DNA of 64,000 nt, taken from Rhizobium herbae (GTDB taxonomy: Bacteria; Pseudomonadota; Alphaproteobacteria; Rhizobiales; Rhizobiaceae). Numbering within the stretch: the first letter of the stretch is position 1; each line of letters opens with the position of its first letter. The stretch covers positions 620,001 through 684,000 of the forward strand of contig NZ_JAGGJV010000002.1 of NCBI RefSeq assembly GCF_017873135.1, written 5' to 3'. The notes below the pieces were generated by a model. The model made no database searches and had not been told where the DNA came from. It saw only the letters and a program-made list of their open reading frames with translations. Positions 27,639-35,723 of the stretch are shown here, piece after piece. Made by a program: the position numbers and the translations under genes.

Positions 27639-28360
27639 CCCAGCAAATTGGCAAACCGTACCGAGTAGATCCGGTCCCGCCCCAGCATATGGGCGACAAG
27701 GCTCTGGTGGTCGAAGAGGCCGCGCATGGCCTGGTGGCGCAGGTCCAGCCCGCCGGTGGTGACGCCGAAGGCGGGCATGATCAGGCGCTTGCCGTCGGTG
27801 GCGAAGCAGGCGCGGCGCATGTATTTTTCACGGCGGCGGACGGTGGCTGACGGATGCAGGTGGCCGGCGATCTCGCCGGCTGAGGCATTCAGCGACGGTT
27901 CGTGGCGGAAGATCAGGCTGGCATGATGGAGCTCGTCGGCGCAGGAGCCGGGCAGGGCGACAGTGCCGTCGGGATCGTGGTTTCCGTTGATCCAGACCCA
28001 TTCGCGGCCGCGCGCCATGGTCTCGATCATGCCGCGAAAAAGCTCCGGCATCAGGGCCGAGCCAACTCGGTCGTGGAAATTATCGCCGAGGCTGATGACG
28101 GTCTTCGGATTGTGGCGGGAGATCACCGCATCGAGAATGCGCAGGGTCGCGAGCGTATCGTAGGGTGGCAGCATCATGCCGCGGCGGGCAAAAGCCGAGC
28201 CTTTTTCCAGATGCAGGTCGGAGACGACGAGAATATCGAGATCGGGCAGATAGAGGCCGCCCAGCGGATCGCAGACGGCCGCCACGCCGTTGATGACGGT
28301 GCGGGCCGACAGCGCCGGATTGTCCGGCAGGGCAGAAATGGCATGGGCGATGCGGTGCAT
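27635..28360 (-). CDS. pdeM: Ligase-associated DNA-damage-response phosphoesterase PdeM
   Basis: A 241-residue calcineurin-like metallophosphoesterase with the metal-binding motifs in order: 'VVSDLHLEKGSAFARRG' (residues ~45-60), 'VISLGDNFHDRVG' (~88-100), 'WINGNHDP' (~122-129) and later 'GHLHPSA' (~165). The name comes from its usual linkage to an Lhr-type helicase, an exonuclease and an ATP-dependent ligase in a repair cluster. Here it follows the helicase gene by 23 bp on the same strand and is surely co-transcribed, but no ligase or exonuclease gene is adjacent. Confidence 0.9.
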   Translation of the reverse strand: MHRIAHAISALPDNPALSARTVINGVAAVCDPLGGLYLPDLDILVVSDLHLEKGSAFARRGMMLPPYDTLATLRILDAVISRHNPKTVISLGDNFHDRVGSALMPELFRGMIETMARGREWVWINGNHDPDGTVALPGSCADELHHASLIFRHEPSLNASAGEIAGHLHPSATVRRREKYMRRACFATDGKRLIMPAFGVTTGGLDLRHQAMRGLFDHQSLVAHMLGRDRIYSVRFANLLG

Positions 28361-28383
28361 GGGGTTCCGGCTTGGTTTTAGCG

Positions 28384-30909
28384 TCAGTGTCGCACCACAT
28401 CCTCGAACAGTTCGTCGGCGGCTTCGGCGAGCAGGAAATCCTGCGCTTCGCCGCCGACTGGGACCTTGCCGATTTCGAGCATGACCGGAACGGCCAGGGG
28501 CGAAATGCGGTCGAGCGGGCGGTGGGTGATGTGGCCCTTGATTCGCGTCAGCATATCGCCAAGCCGCTCGATTTCCAAAAGTCCGGTCGAGGCGTCGTTG
28601 CGCGTCGCCTCCAGCAGGATGTGATCGGGCTCATGGCTGCGCAGGACGTCATAGATGAGGTCGGCCGAGACGGTTACCTGCCGGCCGCTCTTTTCCTTGC
28701 CGGGATGGCGCTGGTCGATCAGGCCGGCGATGACGGCGCAGTTGCGGAAGGTGCGCTTCAACAGGAAGCTCTCGTTGAGCCAGGCCTCCAGATCGTCGCC
28801 GAGCATGTCCTCGTCAAAGAGATCGGCAAGGCGAGGGCTTCCGGCTTTGAAAGCCTCGCCCATGTCGTCCAGTCCCCAGACGGCGAGCGAATAATCCGTG
28901 GCAACGAAGCCGAGCGGCTTCAGCCCGGCGCGGTCGAGCCGCCGCGTCAACAGCATGCCGAGCGTCTGGTGGGCCAGCCGCCCCTCGAAGGCGTAGATCA
29001 CCATGTAATGGCGGCTGCCGCGCGGGAAGGTCTCGATCAGCAGCTCGTCCTCCTTCGGCAGCATCGAGATGTCCTTCTGCAGGGAGAGCCAGTCGCGCAC
29101 CTGCTCGGGCAGGGTCGCATGGCGGCTGGGATCGGCGAGCATCTTGCGGACTTGGCTGGCAAGATAGGTCGACAGCGGAAACTTGCCGCCATTATAGGAT
29201 GGAACCTTCGGATCGAGCTTGTAGCCCTGGCTCACCAGACACTCGCTTTCCCGGATGCCTTCGAAGCGCAGCACCTTGCCGGAAAACAGGAACGTGTCGC
29301 CCGGCGACAGCATCTCGATGAAATACTCCTCGACCTTGCCGAGCGGCATTCCACCGCGCCCCAGGGCGCCGCGGGCATTGTGCTTGACCATCCGCACGTT
29401 GAGCATCGGCGATTCGATGATCGTGCCGACATTGAGGCGGTACTGCTGGGCGACCATCGGATTGGACACGCGCCAAAAGCCTTCGGGTGTCTTGCGGATC
29501 TTGGCGTAACGCTCATAGCTTCTGAGCGCATAGCCGCCGGTGGCGACGAAATCGACGATGCGCTCGAAGGTCTCCCATGTGAGATAGGAATAAGGCGCAG
29601 CACTGGTGATCTCGGCATAAAGCGCCAGCGGATCGAAAGGGGCGGCGCAGGCCATGCCGAGCACATGCTGGGCCAGCACGTCGAGCGCACCCTTGCCGAC
29701 AGGCGGCGTGTCCTGCGCGCCGATATAGTTGGCGTCGAGGGCCGCCTGGCATTCCATCACCTCGAAACGGTTGGCGGGCACCAGGATGGCGCGGCTGGGC
29801 TCGTCCATGCGGTGGTTGGCGCGGCCGATGCGCTGGGCAAGGCGCGACGCGCCCTTCGGCGCACCGACATGGATGACCATATCGACATCGCCCCAATCGA
29901 TGCCGAGATCCAGAGTGGACGTGGCGACGACGGCGCGCAACCTGTTCTCGGACATCGCTGCCTCGACCTTGCGCCGCTGGCCGACATCGAGCGAGCCGTG
30001 ATGCAGCGCGATGGCCAGATTGTCGTCATTGATGGTCCAGAGCTCCTGGAAGACGCGCTCGGCCTGGCTGCGGGTGTTGACGAACAGCAGCGTGGTCTTC
30101 TGCCCGCCGATCGCCTTGTAGATGTCGCTGATGGCATAAGCCGCCGAATGGCCGGCCCAGGGCACGCGCTCCTCGGTGGAGAGAATCGAGATCTCCGGCC
30201 GCGCGCCGCCCGTCACCGTGATCAGCCCGGCGTGATTGTTTTCGCCGGGTCTTTGCGGCGCCAGCCAGCGCTGCAGGTCCATCGGATCGGCGACGGTGGC
30301 CGACAGGCCGATGGCCTGCATCTTGGGCGCCAGTCGCCGCAGGCGGGCAAGGCCGAGCGACAGCAGATGGCCGCGCTTGGAGGTGACCAGCGAGTGCAAC
30401 TCGTCGAGCACAACATATTTCAGGTCCCTGAAGAAACGCTCGGCCTCGCCATTGGCCAGCAGCAGCGCCACCTGTTCCGGCGTCGTCAAAAGAATATCCG
30501 GCGGGTTGAGCTTCTGGCGCTGGCGCTTGGACGCCGGCGTGTCGCCGGTGCGGTTCTCGATGCGCACCGGCAGCCCCATGTCGCCGACCGGCTTCATCAG
30601 GTTGCGCTCGATGTCGACGGCCAGCGCCTTCAAGGGCGAGATGTAGAGCGTGTGGATGCCGGTAAAGGCTGAGCCCGGCGGGACTTTGCCGCGCTGCGTC
30701 AGCGAGACCAGCGAAGGAAGAAATCCCGCGAGCGTCTTTCCGGCCCCGGTCGGCGCGATCAGCAGCATGCTTTCGCCGCCCTCAACGCGGGAAAGCAGCT
30801 CCAGCTGATGCGCACGCGGCTGCCAGCCCTTGTCCGCAAACCAGCGCAGGAAGGGCGGGGGCAGGAGCAGTGGGGGCTCTGCGCGTGTGGCGGAATCGAT
30901 CTGGTTCAC
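28384..30909 (-). CDS. Ligase-associated DEXH-box helicase (Lhr family)
   Basis: An 841-residue superfamily 2 helicase with motif I 'APTGAGKTLAGFLP', the DEXH box in 'VLDELHSLVTSKRG', motif III 'LSATVADP' and motif VI 'LAQRIGRANHRMDEP'. An Lhr-type winged-helix/C-terminal part follows. Lhr-core enzymes translocate 3'-to-5' on single-stranded DNA and are induced by DNA damage in mycobacteria. Together with the downstream PdeM nuclease gene it forms the core pair of a repair module. It is the first gene of the pair; the 180 bp upstream hold no further gene. Confidence 0.92.
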   Translation of the reverse strand: MNQIDSATRAEPPLLLPPPFLRWFADKGWQPRAHQLELLSRVEGGESMLLIAPTGAGKTLAGFLPSLVSLTQRGKVPPGSAFTGIHTLYISPLKALAVDIERNLMKPVGDMGLPVRIENRTGDTPASKRQRQKLNPPDILLTTPEQVALLLANGEAERFFRDLKYVVLDELHSLVTSKRGHLLSLGLARLRRLAPKMQAIGLSATVADPMDLQRWLAPQRPGENNHAGLITVTGGARPEISILSTEERVPWAGHSAAYAISDIYKAIGGQKTTLLFVNTRSQAERVFQELWTINDDNLAIALHHGSLDVGQRRKVEAAMSENRLRAVVATSTLDLGIDWGDVDMVIHVGAPKGASRLAQRIGRANHRMDEPSRAILVPANRFEVMECQAALDANYIGAQDTPPVGKGALDVLAQHVLGMACAAPFDPLALYAEITSAAPYSYLTWETFERIVDFVATGGYALRSYERYAKIRKTPEGFWRVSNPMVAQQYRLNVGTIIESPMLNVRMVKHNARGALGRGGMPLGKVEEYFIEMLSPGDTFLFSGKVLRFEGIRESECLVSQGYKLDPKVPSYNGGKFPLSTYLASQVRKMLADPSRHATLPEQVRDWLSLQKDISMLPKEDELLIETFPRGSRHYMVIYAFEGRLAHQTLGMLLTRRLDRAGLKPLGFVATDYSLAVWGLDDMGEAFKAGSPRLADLFDEDMLGDDLEAWLNESFLLKRTFRNCAVIAGLIDQRHPGKEKSGRQVTVSADLIYDVLRSHEPDHILLEATRNDASTGLLEIERLGDMLTRIKGHITHRPLDRISPLAVPVMLEIGKVPVGGEAQDFLLAEAADELFEDVVRH

Positions 30910-31089
30910 GCGGGTGAATGTAGCGCAGATGCGGGGGATTTGAAGCCGGGGAGTATAGGACTGACATGCCCTTTTCCGCGCGCTCCGATAGTGGACCTTT
31001 GAGCGAGATTTACGGGTAAAATTCCACTTTGACCCGATCGTCGTATTTCGATGCGACCGAAAGAGGAAGTGTTCGGAACCGCGCGCCCC

Positions 31090-31734
31090 TCACATCGCGA
31101 TATACCGGTCCTTCCTATGGTTCACCGCCAGCGTCACGTTCATCACCACCGCGCCGACGATCGAGCAGGCGATGATGAAGGGGCTGGCGAGGAAAAAGGA
31201 GCAGGCGACGATGGCGCCGTCGAAGCCGAGCTGGACGAGGCCGGCGCGCCAGCCGAAACGATCCTGGATGTAGAGCGCCAGAATGCCGATGCCGCCAAGG
31301 CTGGCGCGGTGGCGAAAGAGCGCGAGCAGTCCGGCGCCGATGACCAGCCCGCCGAATAGTGCGCCGACAAGCGGATCGACATGGGTGAGACCGAGCGCGC
31401 GCGGCAAGAGTTCGGACATCGCCGAGGTGAGGGCGACGGCGGCAAATGTCTTCAGCGTGAAGGCAAGGCCCATGCGGCGGAAGGCGAGATAATAGAAGGG
31501 CAGGTTCACGGCGAAGAAGCACAGGCCGAAGCTGAAACCTGTCGCGTAGTGGACGAGAAAGGCGATGCCGGGCGTGCCGCCCGTCAACAGTCCGGCGCTG
31601 GACAGAAGCGTGATGCCGAGCACGGCGAGCATGCTGCCGGAGATGACGCCCTGCGCGTCATCGACAAGCGAATGGCGTTCCGCGCTCGAATTCATCAGCG
31701 CCGCGAAGGCGGATTTTGCCGGTGTTGCCATCAT
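31090..31734 (-). CDS. YitT-family membrane protein (paralogue 1)
   Basis: About 214 residues with five or six hydrophobic segments. Family marks include 'SAGLLTGGTPGIAFLVHYATG' (quoted to show the conserved TGG..G segment) and 'RHRASLGGIGILALYIQDRFG'. YitT proteins are inner-membrane proteins of unknown transport function. The start is uncertain: two adjacent ATGs (31734, 31731) fit the length of the paralogue at 32984-33616, while a longer frame reaches 31794. The two proteins are clearly paralogous along their whole length and flank the Rrf2/AhpD-like pair. Confidence 0.85.
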   Translation of the reverse strand: MMATPAKSAFAALMNSSAERHSLVDDAQGVISGSMLAVLGITLLSSAGLLTGGTPGIAFLVHYATGFSFGLCFFAVNLPFYYLAFRRMGLAFTLKTFAAVALTSAMSELLPRALGLTHVDPLVGALFGGLVIGAGLLALFRHRASLGGIGILALYIQDRFGWRAGLVQLGFDGAIVACSFFLASPFIIACSIVGAVVMNVTLAVNHRKDRYIAM

Positions 31735-31831
31735 TGTCGTCGTTTCCCGTAGCCCCGTATCCGATCGTTCTATCGCCTCGCTTTCGGAACGCAAGCGCTG
31801 CCCTGGATTTTGCCGCTTGACGGCGGAAATA

Positions 31832-31856
31832 ATCGTGGATATGAATTATCCACGAT
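31832..31856. promoter_or_regulatory. Operator palindrome upstream of the Rrf2 regulator gene
   Basis: ATCGTGGATA (31832-31841) and its exact reverse complement TATCCACGAT (31847-31856) flank a 5-bp spacer. The palindrome lies 15 bp before the start of the Rrf2 gene and also faces the divergent YitT gene. Rrf2 proteins bind such AT-centred dyads, so autoregulation and control of both flanking transcripts are likely. Confidence 0.75.
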
Positions 31857-31870
31857 AGAGGGAGATGCAG

Positions 31871-32371
31871 ATGAAACTGGGCGAGGGTGTCGAGCAGGCC
31901 ATTCATGGCGTTGCAATGTTGTCCGGCCTTTCCGAGGGCGGCGTGCTTTCGGCGGCCGCGATTGCCGAGTTCCATGGTGTGTCGACCAGCTATCTTTTGA
32001 AACACCTGCAATCGCTTTCCGGCGCCGGCATTCTCGATACCGTGCCAGGCCCGAAGGGCGGCTACCGGTTGGCACGCCCCGCAGACAAGATCACGCTGCT
32101 GGATATCGTGCTTGCCGTCGAAGGCCCGGCGCCGGCGTTCCGCTGCAACGAAATCCGCCAGCGCGGACCGAACCCGGTGCCCGACCGCTATTTTTCCAGG
32201 CCCTGCAATATCTCGGCCACCATGCTGCGGGCCGAGCGCGTCTACCGGGCGGAACTGGCCAAGACCACCATTGCCGATCTCGGCGAGCAACTGGCCGAAA
32301 TCGACGACGGACCGATCGCGGCCAGAGGCTGCGCCTTCCTGGAAATCCACGAACGCAAGACGGCTCGCTGA
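31871..32371 (+). CDS. Rrf2-family transcriptional regulator
   Basis: A 166-residue dimeric winged-helix regulator starting 'MKLGEGVEQAIHGVAMLSGL', with the recognition region 'STSYLLKHLQSLSGAGIL' and the wing 'GPKGGYRLARP'. Three cysteines occur in the second half ('FRCNEI', 'SRPCNI', 'ARGCAF'), so an Fe-S cluster or thiol switch is possible. The spacing is not the compact CX(5-7)CX(4-5)C of IscR or RirA. The ATG at 31871 is preferred because GGGAG lies 7 bp upstream. A perfect 10-bp-arm palindrome lies just before it. The next gene, an AhpD-like protein, starts 23 bp downstream, suggesting redox-linked regulation. Confidence 0.9.
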   Translation: MKLGEGVEQAIHGVAMLSGLSEGGVLSAAAIAEFHGVSTSYLLKHLQSLSGAGILDTVPGPKGGYRLARPADKITLLDIVLAVEGPAPAFRCNEIRQRGPNPVPDRYFSRPCNISATMLRAERVYRAELAKTTIADLGEQLAEIDDGPIAARGCAFLEIHERKTAR

Positions 32372-32394
32372 GCCACCAACAAAGGAGAAGACCC

Positions 32395-32856
32395 ATGCAC
32401 CCGCGTCTCGATATGACCAAAGCATCGCCGGAAGCCTTCAAGGCCGTGTTGGCGCTCGAAAATTACGTGCAGAATTCCGGCCTGGAGCGCCGCTTCATTC
32501 ACCTGATCAAGCTGCGCGCCTCGCAGATCAACGGCTGCGCTTTCTGTGTCGACATGCACGTGAAGGAATCGCGCCATGACGGCTTAAGCGAACAGTGGAT
32601 CAACCTGATGTGCGTCTGGCGGGAATCGCCGGTTTACGACGTCCGCGAACGGGCGTTGCTCGGCTGGGTCGATGCGGTCACCAATATCGCCCAAACCGGC
32701 GCTCCGGATGACGCCTATCAAACGTTGCAGGCGCATTTCTCCAGCGAGGAGATTGCCAAGATCACCGTGGCGATCGGCGCCATCAACGTCTGGAACCGGC
32801 TAGCCGTCAGCTTCCGGTCGCAGCATCCGGTGGACAAGGTGGCAAAGGCCGCCTGA
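32395..32856 (+). CDS. Carboxymuconolactone decarboxylase-family (AhpD-like) protein
   Basis: A 153-residue helical protein of the CMD/AhpD family. It carries the redox motif CxxC followed by a histidine three residues on, in 'QINGCAFCVDMHVKESRH', so it is more likely a peroxidase-like alkylhydroperoxidase than a decarboxylase. AAGGAG precedes the ATG at 32395. It is probably co-transcribed with the Rrf2 regulator and controlled by the palindrome upstream of it. It ends just before a large palindromic repeat. Confidence 0.9.
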   Translation: MHPRLDMTKASPEAFKAVLALENYVQNSGLERRFIHLIKLRASQINGCAFCVDMHVKESRHDGLSEQWINLMCVWRESPVYDVRERALLGWVDAVTNIAQTGAPDDAYQTLQAHFSSEEIAKITVAIGAINVWNRLAVSFRSQHPVDKVAKAA

Positions 32857-32866
32857 GTGGAAGATT

Positions 32867-32977
32867 GCCCCTCACCCTAGCCCTCTCCCGCAGGCGGGGA
32901 GAGGGGATTACGGAGTTTGCCGCTTGTCCTTCTCCCCGTGAACGGGGAGAAGGTGCACGATAGGGCGAATGAGGGGC
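32867..32977. repeat. Palindromic intergenic repeat (copy 3)
   Basis: Nested inverted repeats: outer arms GCCCCTCA (32867-32874) and TGAGGGGC (32970-32977), an inner CCCTCTCCC/GGGGAGAGGG hairpin at 32881-32905, and a 26-bp perfect palindrome at 32928-32953 (arms CCTTCTCCCCGT). It lies between the convergent AhpD-like and YitT genes and could also serve as a terminator. The core CTTCTCCCC is shared with the repeat at 16106-16241. Confidence 0.75.
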
Positions 32978-32983
32978 TGCACT

Positions 32984-33616
32984 TTAAAGCGCGATATAGC
33001 GGTCGGCGCGGTGATTGATGGTCAGAAACAGATTGAGCACGACCGCGCCGAGCACGGAATAGAACACCACCGCAGGCGTGGTGACGAAGAAGGCGGCTGC
33101 CAGCACGCACATGTCGATGGCAAGCTGGACAAGCCCGGCGCGGATGCCGAAACGCTCCTGCATATAGATCCCCAGGATGCCGACGCCGCCGAGGCTGGCA
33201 CGATGGCGATACAGCGCCAGAAGACCGAAGCCCAGCAGCAGGCCGCCGAGAAGCGCCGCCCAGGCCGGATGGATGCTGGCTATCTGGAACACGTGTCCCT
33301 GGACGTTGGTCAGAAGCGAGGTGATGGCAATCGCGATGAAGGTCTTGATGGTGAAGGCCATGCCGAGCTGCTTCCACGACAGGTAGAAGAACGGCAGGTT
33401 GAGCAGGAAGAAGGCGAGACCGAAATTGATCCCCATCGCATAGTGCAGCAGGAAGGCGACGCCGGCGGTGCTGCCCGTCAACAGGCCTGCGCTGGCCAGC
33501 ACATAGAGGCCGAGAGCTGCCACCAGGCTGCCGGAAAAAATACCCTGCACGTCCTCGACAGGGGTATGGCGTGTCGCACTGGTCTTCCAGAAGCCAAGGG
33601 CATTGATGATGCTCAT
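32984..33616 (-). CDS. YitT-family membrane protein (paralogue 2)
   Basis: A 210-residue inner-membrane protein closely related to the YitT protein at 31090-31734. It shares 'SAGLLTGSTAGVAFLLHYAMG', 'LYRHRASLGGVGIL' and the identical C-terminal pattern 'NHRADRYIA'. The ATG at 33616 is preceded by GGAGAT; a longer frame to 33760 is rejected. The function is unknown. Two copies on either side of an Rrf2/AhpD-like pair suggest a local duplication and possibly a shared stress-related role. Confidence 0.87.
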   Translation of the reverse strand: MSIINALGFWKTSATRHTPVEDVQGIFSGSLVAALGLYVLASAGLLTGSTAGVAFLLHYAMGINFGLAFFLLNLPFFYLSWKQLGMAFTIKTFIAIAITSLLTNVQGHVFQIASIHPAWAALLGGLLLGFGLLALYRHRASLGGVGILGIYMQERFGIRAGLVQLAIDMCVLAAAFFVTTPAVVFYSVLGAVVLNLFLTINHRADRYIAL

Positions 33617-33812
33617 GTCGCGATCTCCAAAGGCCGCAAAGGGTGGGCGCCCGGGCGGCAATGACGGGAATGAATAAAGTACGATCACGCCAGCGGTCTT
33701 TTCGACGGCGGCGCTTGTGTGCAATGCAGCAATTATCGGGAATCCTGCGGCGTTGATCAAGCAGAATATGTAAGCAATGCTGACCTATTTACACTTCGCA
33801 AGAAAAATGCGC

Positions 33813-34688
33813 TCAGGCCGATTTCCGCGCAAGGAAAAGAATGCCGGAGACGGGGTTTCCGCCATCATTGCGAATGACGGTCTCGCGGATTGCCAGCACC
33901 GTCAGGCCGTGGACCCCGCAGCAGCGCAGGACATAGTCGCGCGAATGGGCATAGCGCAGCGATTGGCGCAGCACCACATCACCGTCATTGCCGGCGTCCT
34001 CGACCGAAAAGGCGAACAGACCTGCTTCCGCGAGCAGCTCGCCGGCGAGAATGAAGGCGCTGTCGAGATTACCGAGATAGAGAAAAACGTCGGCGGCGCT
34101 GACCAGGCTGGCGCGATGGCGCTTGTGATTGGCAAACAGTCCCGATGTCTCTGGCGGCAGGGAAAGGTCGGCCTGCGCAAGATGGTCGTAGACGCCCTTG
34201 TCCGCGGCTTTGGCCAGCATGTTGGCCGAGAGATCGTAGCCTTCGAGATAGTCGGTTCGGGCGCGGATGCGTTCGCCGAACAGGCCTGTACCGCAGCCGA
34301 GATCGGTGACATAGGCCAGATGAGCCTCGCCGACATGCTCCCAGATCAGCGCGCTCAGCGTTTCCGGAACGCTGTAGCCGAGCTTGACGACCAGCGAGGT
34401 ATCGAAACGGTGGGCATAGTCATCGAACAGCCGCTCGACATGCAGGCTCGGCGACGGGCTGCCGGCTTCGGCGCCGTTGAGAAAAGCAAGCTTCAGGGTG
34501 GCGCCGAAAATATCGTCGGGATTGAGCTCGAGAACTTTGCGCAGTGCATCGACCGCCGCCTCTTTGCGGCCGGATTTTTCCTCATAGTCTGCAAGACAGA
34601 ACCAGCCGGCCGCCCAGCCGGGAACAAGCTCCAGCGCCTGTGTCATCAGGTCGGCCGCATCCGCATGCTCGCCCTCGGCGGCCAGCAT
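33813..34688 (-). CDS. TPR-containing class I methyltransferase
   Basis: At least 291 residues. The N-terminal ~60 residues form TPR-like helices ('LMTQALELVPGWAAGWFCLADYEEKSGR', quoted in part) and the rest is a SAM-dependent methyltransferase with motif I 'VTDLGCGTGLFGERI' and 'LEGYDLSANMLAKA'. The substrate is unknown. The ATG at 34688 is probably not the real start: the frame continues upstream as 'ITINQLSSGNLLADRRTEYA', which looks like genuine protein, yet has no ATG, GTG or TTG. An ATC at 34751 preceded by AAGG would give a plausible beginning. Confidence 0.8.
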   Translation of the reverse strand: MLAAEGEHADAADLMTQALELVPGWAAGWFCLADYEEKSGRKEAAVDALRKVLELNPDDIFGATLKLAFLNGAEAGSPSPSLHVERLFDDYAHRFDTSLVVKLGYSVPETLSALIWEHVGEAHLAYVTDLGCGTGLFGERIRARTDYLEGYDLSANMLAKAADKGVYDHLAQADLSLPPETSGLFANHKRHRASLVSAADVFLYLGNLDSAFILAGELLAEAGLFAFSVEDAGNDGDVVLRQSLRYAHSRDYVLRCCGVHGLTVLAIRETVIRNDGGNPVSGILFLARKSA

Positions 34689-34921
34689 GAGCGCGTATTC
34701 GGTGCGGCGATCGGCGAGAAGGTTGCCGGAGGAGAGCTGGTTGATGGTGATGTGCCTTGATCTTGCGCCGCAGCCCTAGGTTTGCGGCCGTAACGCCTTG
34801 TTGCGCGCAACGGGCAAAATGGCAAGCGGCGATTTGACGGCAGGGATCTCCTTGCATCTTCACCGCTTGCAGCAGACGCCGCGGCAGCTTATGTCAGGCG
34901 AAACAGGAGAAGAATGACGCC

Positions 34922-35188
34922 ATGGCCGATGGAGTGAACAGGTTTCTGGGCGATTCGCCCCTTCGTGTGCTGGTCAAGCTGCTGGTGGTCTCGGTCATCG
35001 TCGGTTTCGTCATGGCCGTCTTCGGCTGGACGCCCTACGGCATTCTCTACACCGTCAGGGATTTCGTTCTCGATCTCTGGCATTCCGGCTTCGCGGCGCT
35101 CGGCCGTGTCGGCGACTATCTGCTGCTCGGCGCGGCGGTCGTGATCCCGGTCTTCATTATCTTGCGTATCCTCAGCTACCGGCGCTAA
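34922..35188 (+). CDS. DUF6460 small membrane protein
   Basis: An 88-residue protein with two hydrophobic helices ('VLVKLLVVSVIVGFVMAVFG' and 'YLLLGAAVVIPVFIILRIL') joined by an amphipathic segment, ending 'SYRR'. I recognise it as the conserved rhizobial DUF6460 family; the function is unknown. AGGAG lies about 13 bp before the ATG, so an ATG slightly upstream in another frame was ruled out by frame. The next gene begins one base after its stop codon. Confidence 0.8.
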   Translation: MADGVNRFLGDSPLRVLVKLLVVSVIVGFVMAVFGWTPYGILYTVRDFVLDLWHSGFAALGRVGDYLLLGAAVVIPVFIILRILSYRR

Positions 35189-35189
35189 C

Positions 35190-35693
35190 ATGCACGACAA
35201 CGACTTTCCTGCCTCCCGCCGCAATTTCCTGCGGGCGGGAGCCGTCCTTTCGCTCGGTGCGCTCGCCAGCTGCGGCACGCCGAAGGTCGTCCCCAGCGGC
35301 AATGGCAGCGACCAGACGGATGCGACGCTCGGCTATATCAACGATCTGAGAAAGCAAAAGGGGCTGAAGCCGCTGGTGCGCGATCCGGCTGCGGCGCAGG
35401 CTGCCCTGTCGCAGGCCGGCCGCATGGCCAAGGCCGGCAAGATGTCGCACCTGATCGGCATGGGCGACAGCTTCCTGGAACGCATGAAGGGCGGCGGCGT
35501 TGCCCTGCCGGCGGCGGAAAACATCGCCATGGGACAGGATAGCGCCGAAAAGGCCTATGCCGCCTGGTTCCATTCGCCCAAGCATCTGGAGAACATGCTG
35601 GGGCCGAATTATAGCGGGCTCGGCGTGGCCGTGATGCGGAATCCGGCTTCCGGAAACCGGCCCTATTGGGCCATGGTGCTGTCGACCGGCTAA
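35190..35693 (+). CDS. CAP-domain (SCP-like) lipoprotein
   Basis: A 167-residue exported protein. The N-terminus has both a twin-arginine motif ('ASRRNFLRAG') and a lipobox ('LGALASC'), implying Tat export followed by lipidation at the cysteine near residue 30. The mature part is a CAP/SCP domain with 'LGYINDLRKQKGLKPLVRDP', 'QAGRMAKAGKMSH' and a terminal 'NPASGNRPYWAMVLS'. CAP proteins bind lipids or act as secreted peptidase-like factors; the role here is unknown. It is probably co-transcribed with the DUF6460 gene immediately upstream. Confidence 0.85.
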   Translation: MHDNDFPASRRNFLRAGAVLSLGALASCGTPKVVPSGNGSDQTDATLGYINDLRKQKGLKPLVRDPAAAQAALSQAGRMAKAGKMSHLIGMGDSFLERMKGGGVALPAAENIAMGQDSAEKAYAAWFHSPKHLENMLGPNYSGLGVAVMRNPASGNRPYWAMVLSTG

Positions 35694-35723
35694 GCTGATT
35701 CCTGCCGGTCTGAAGGACAGGGC

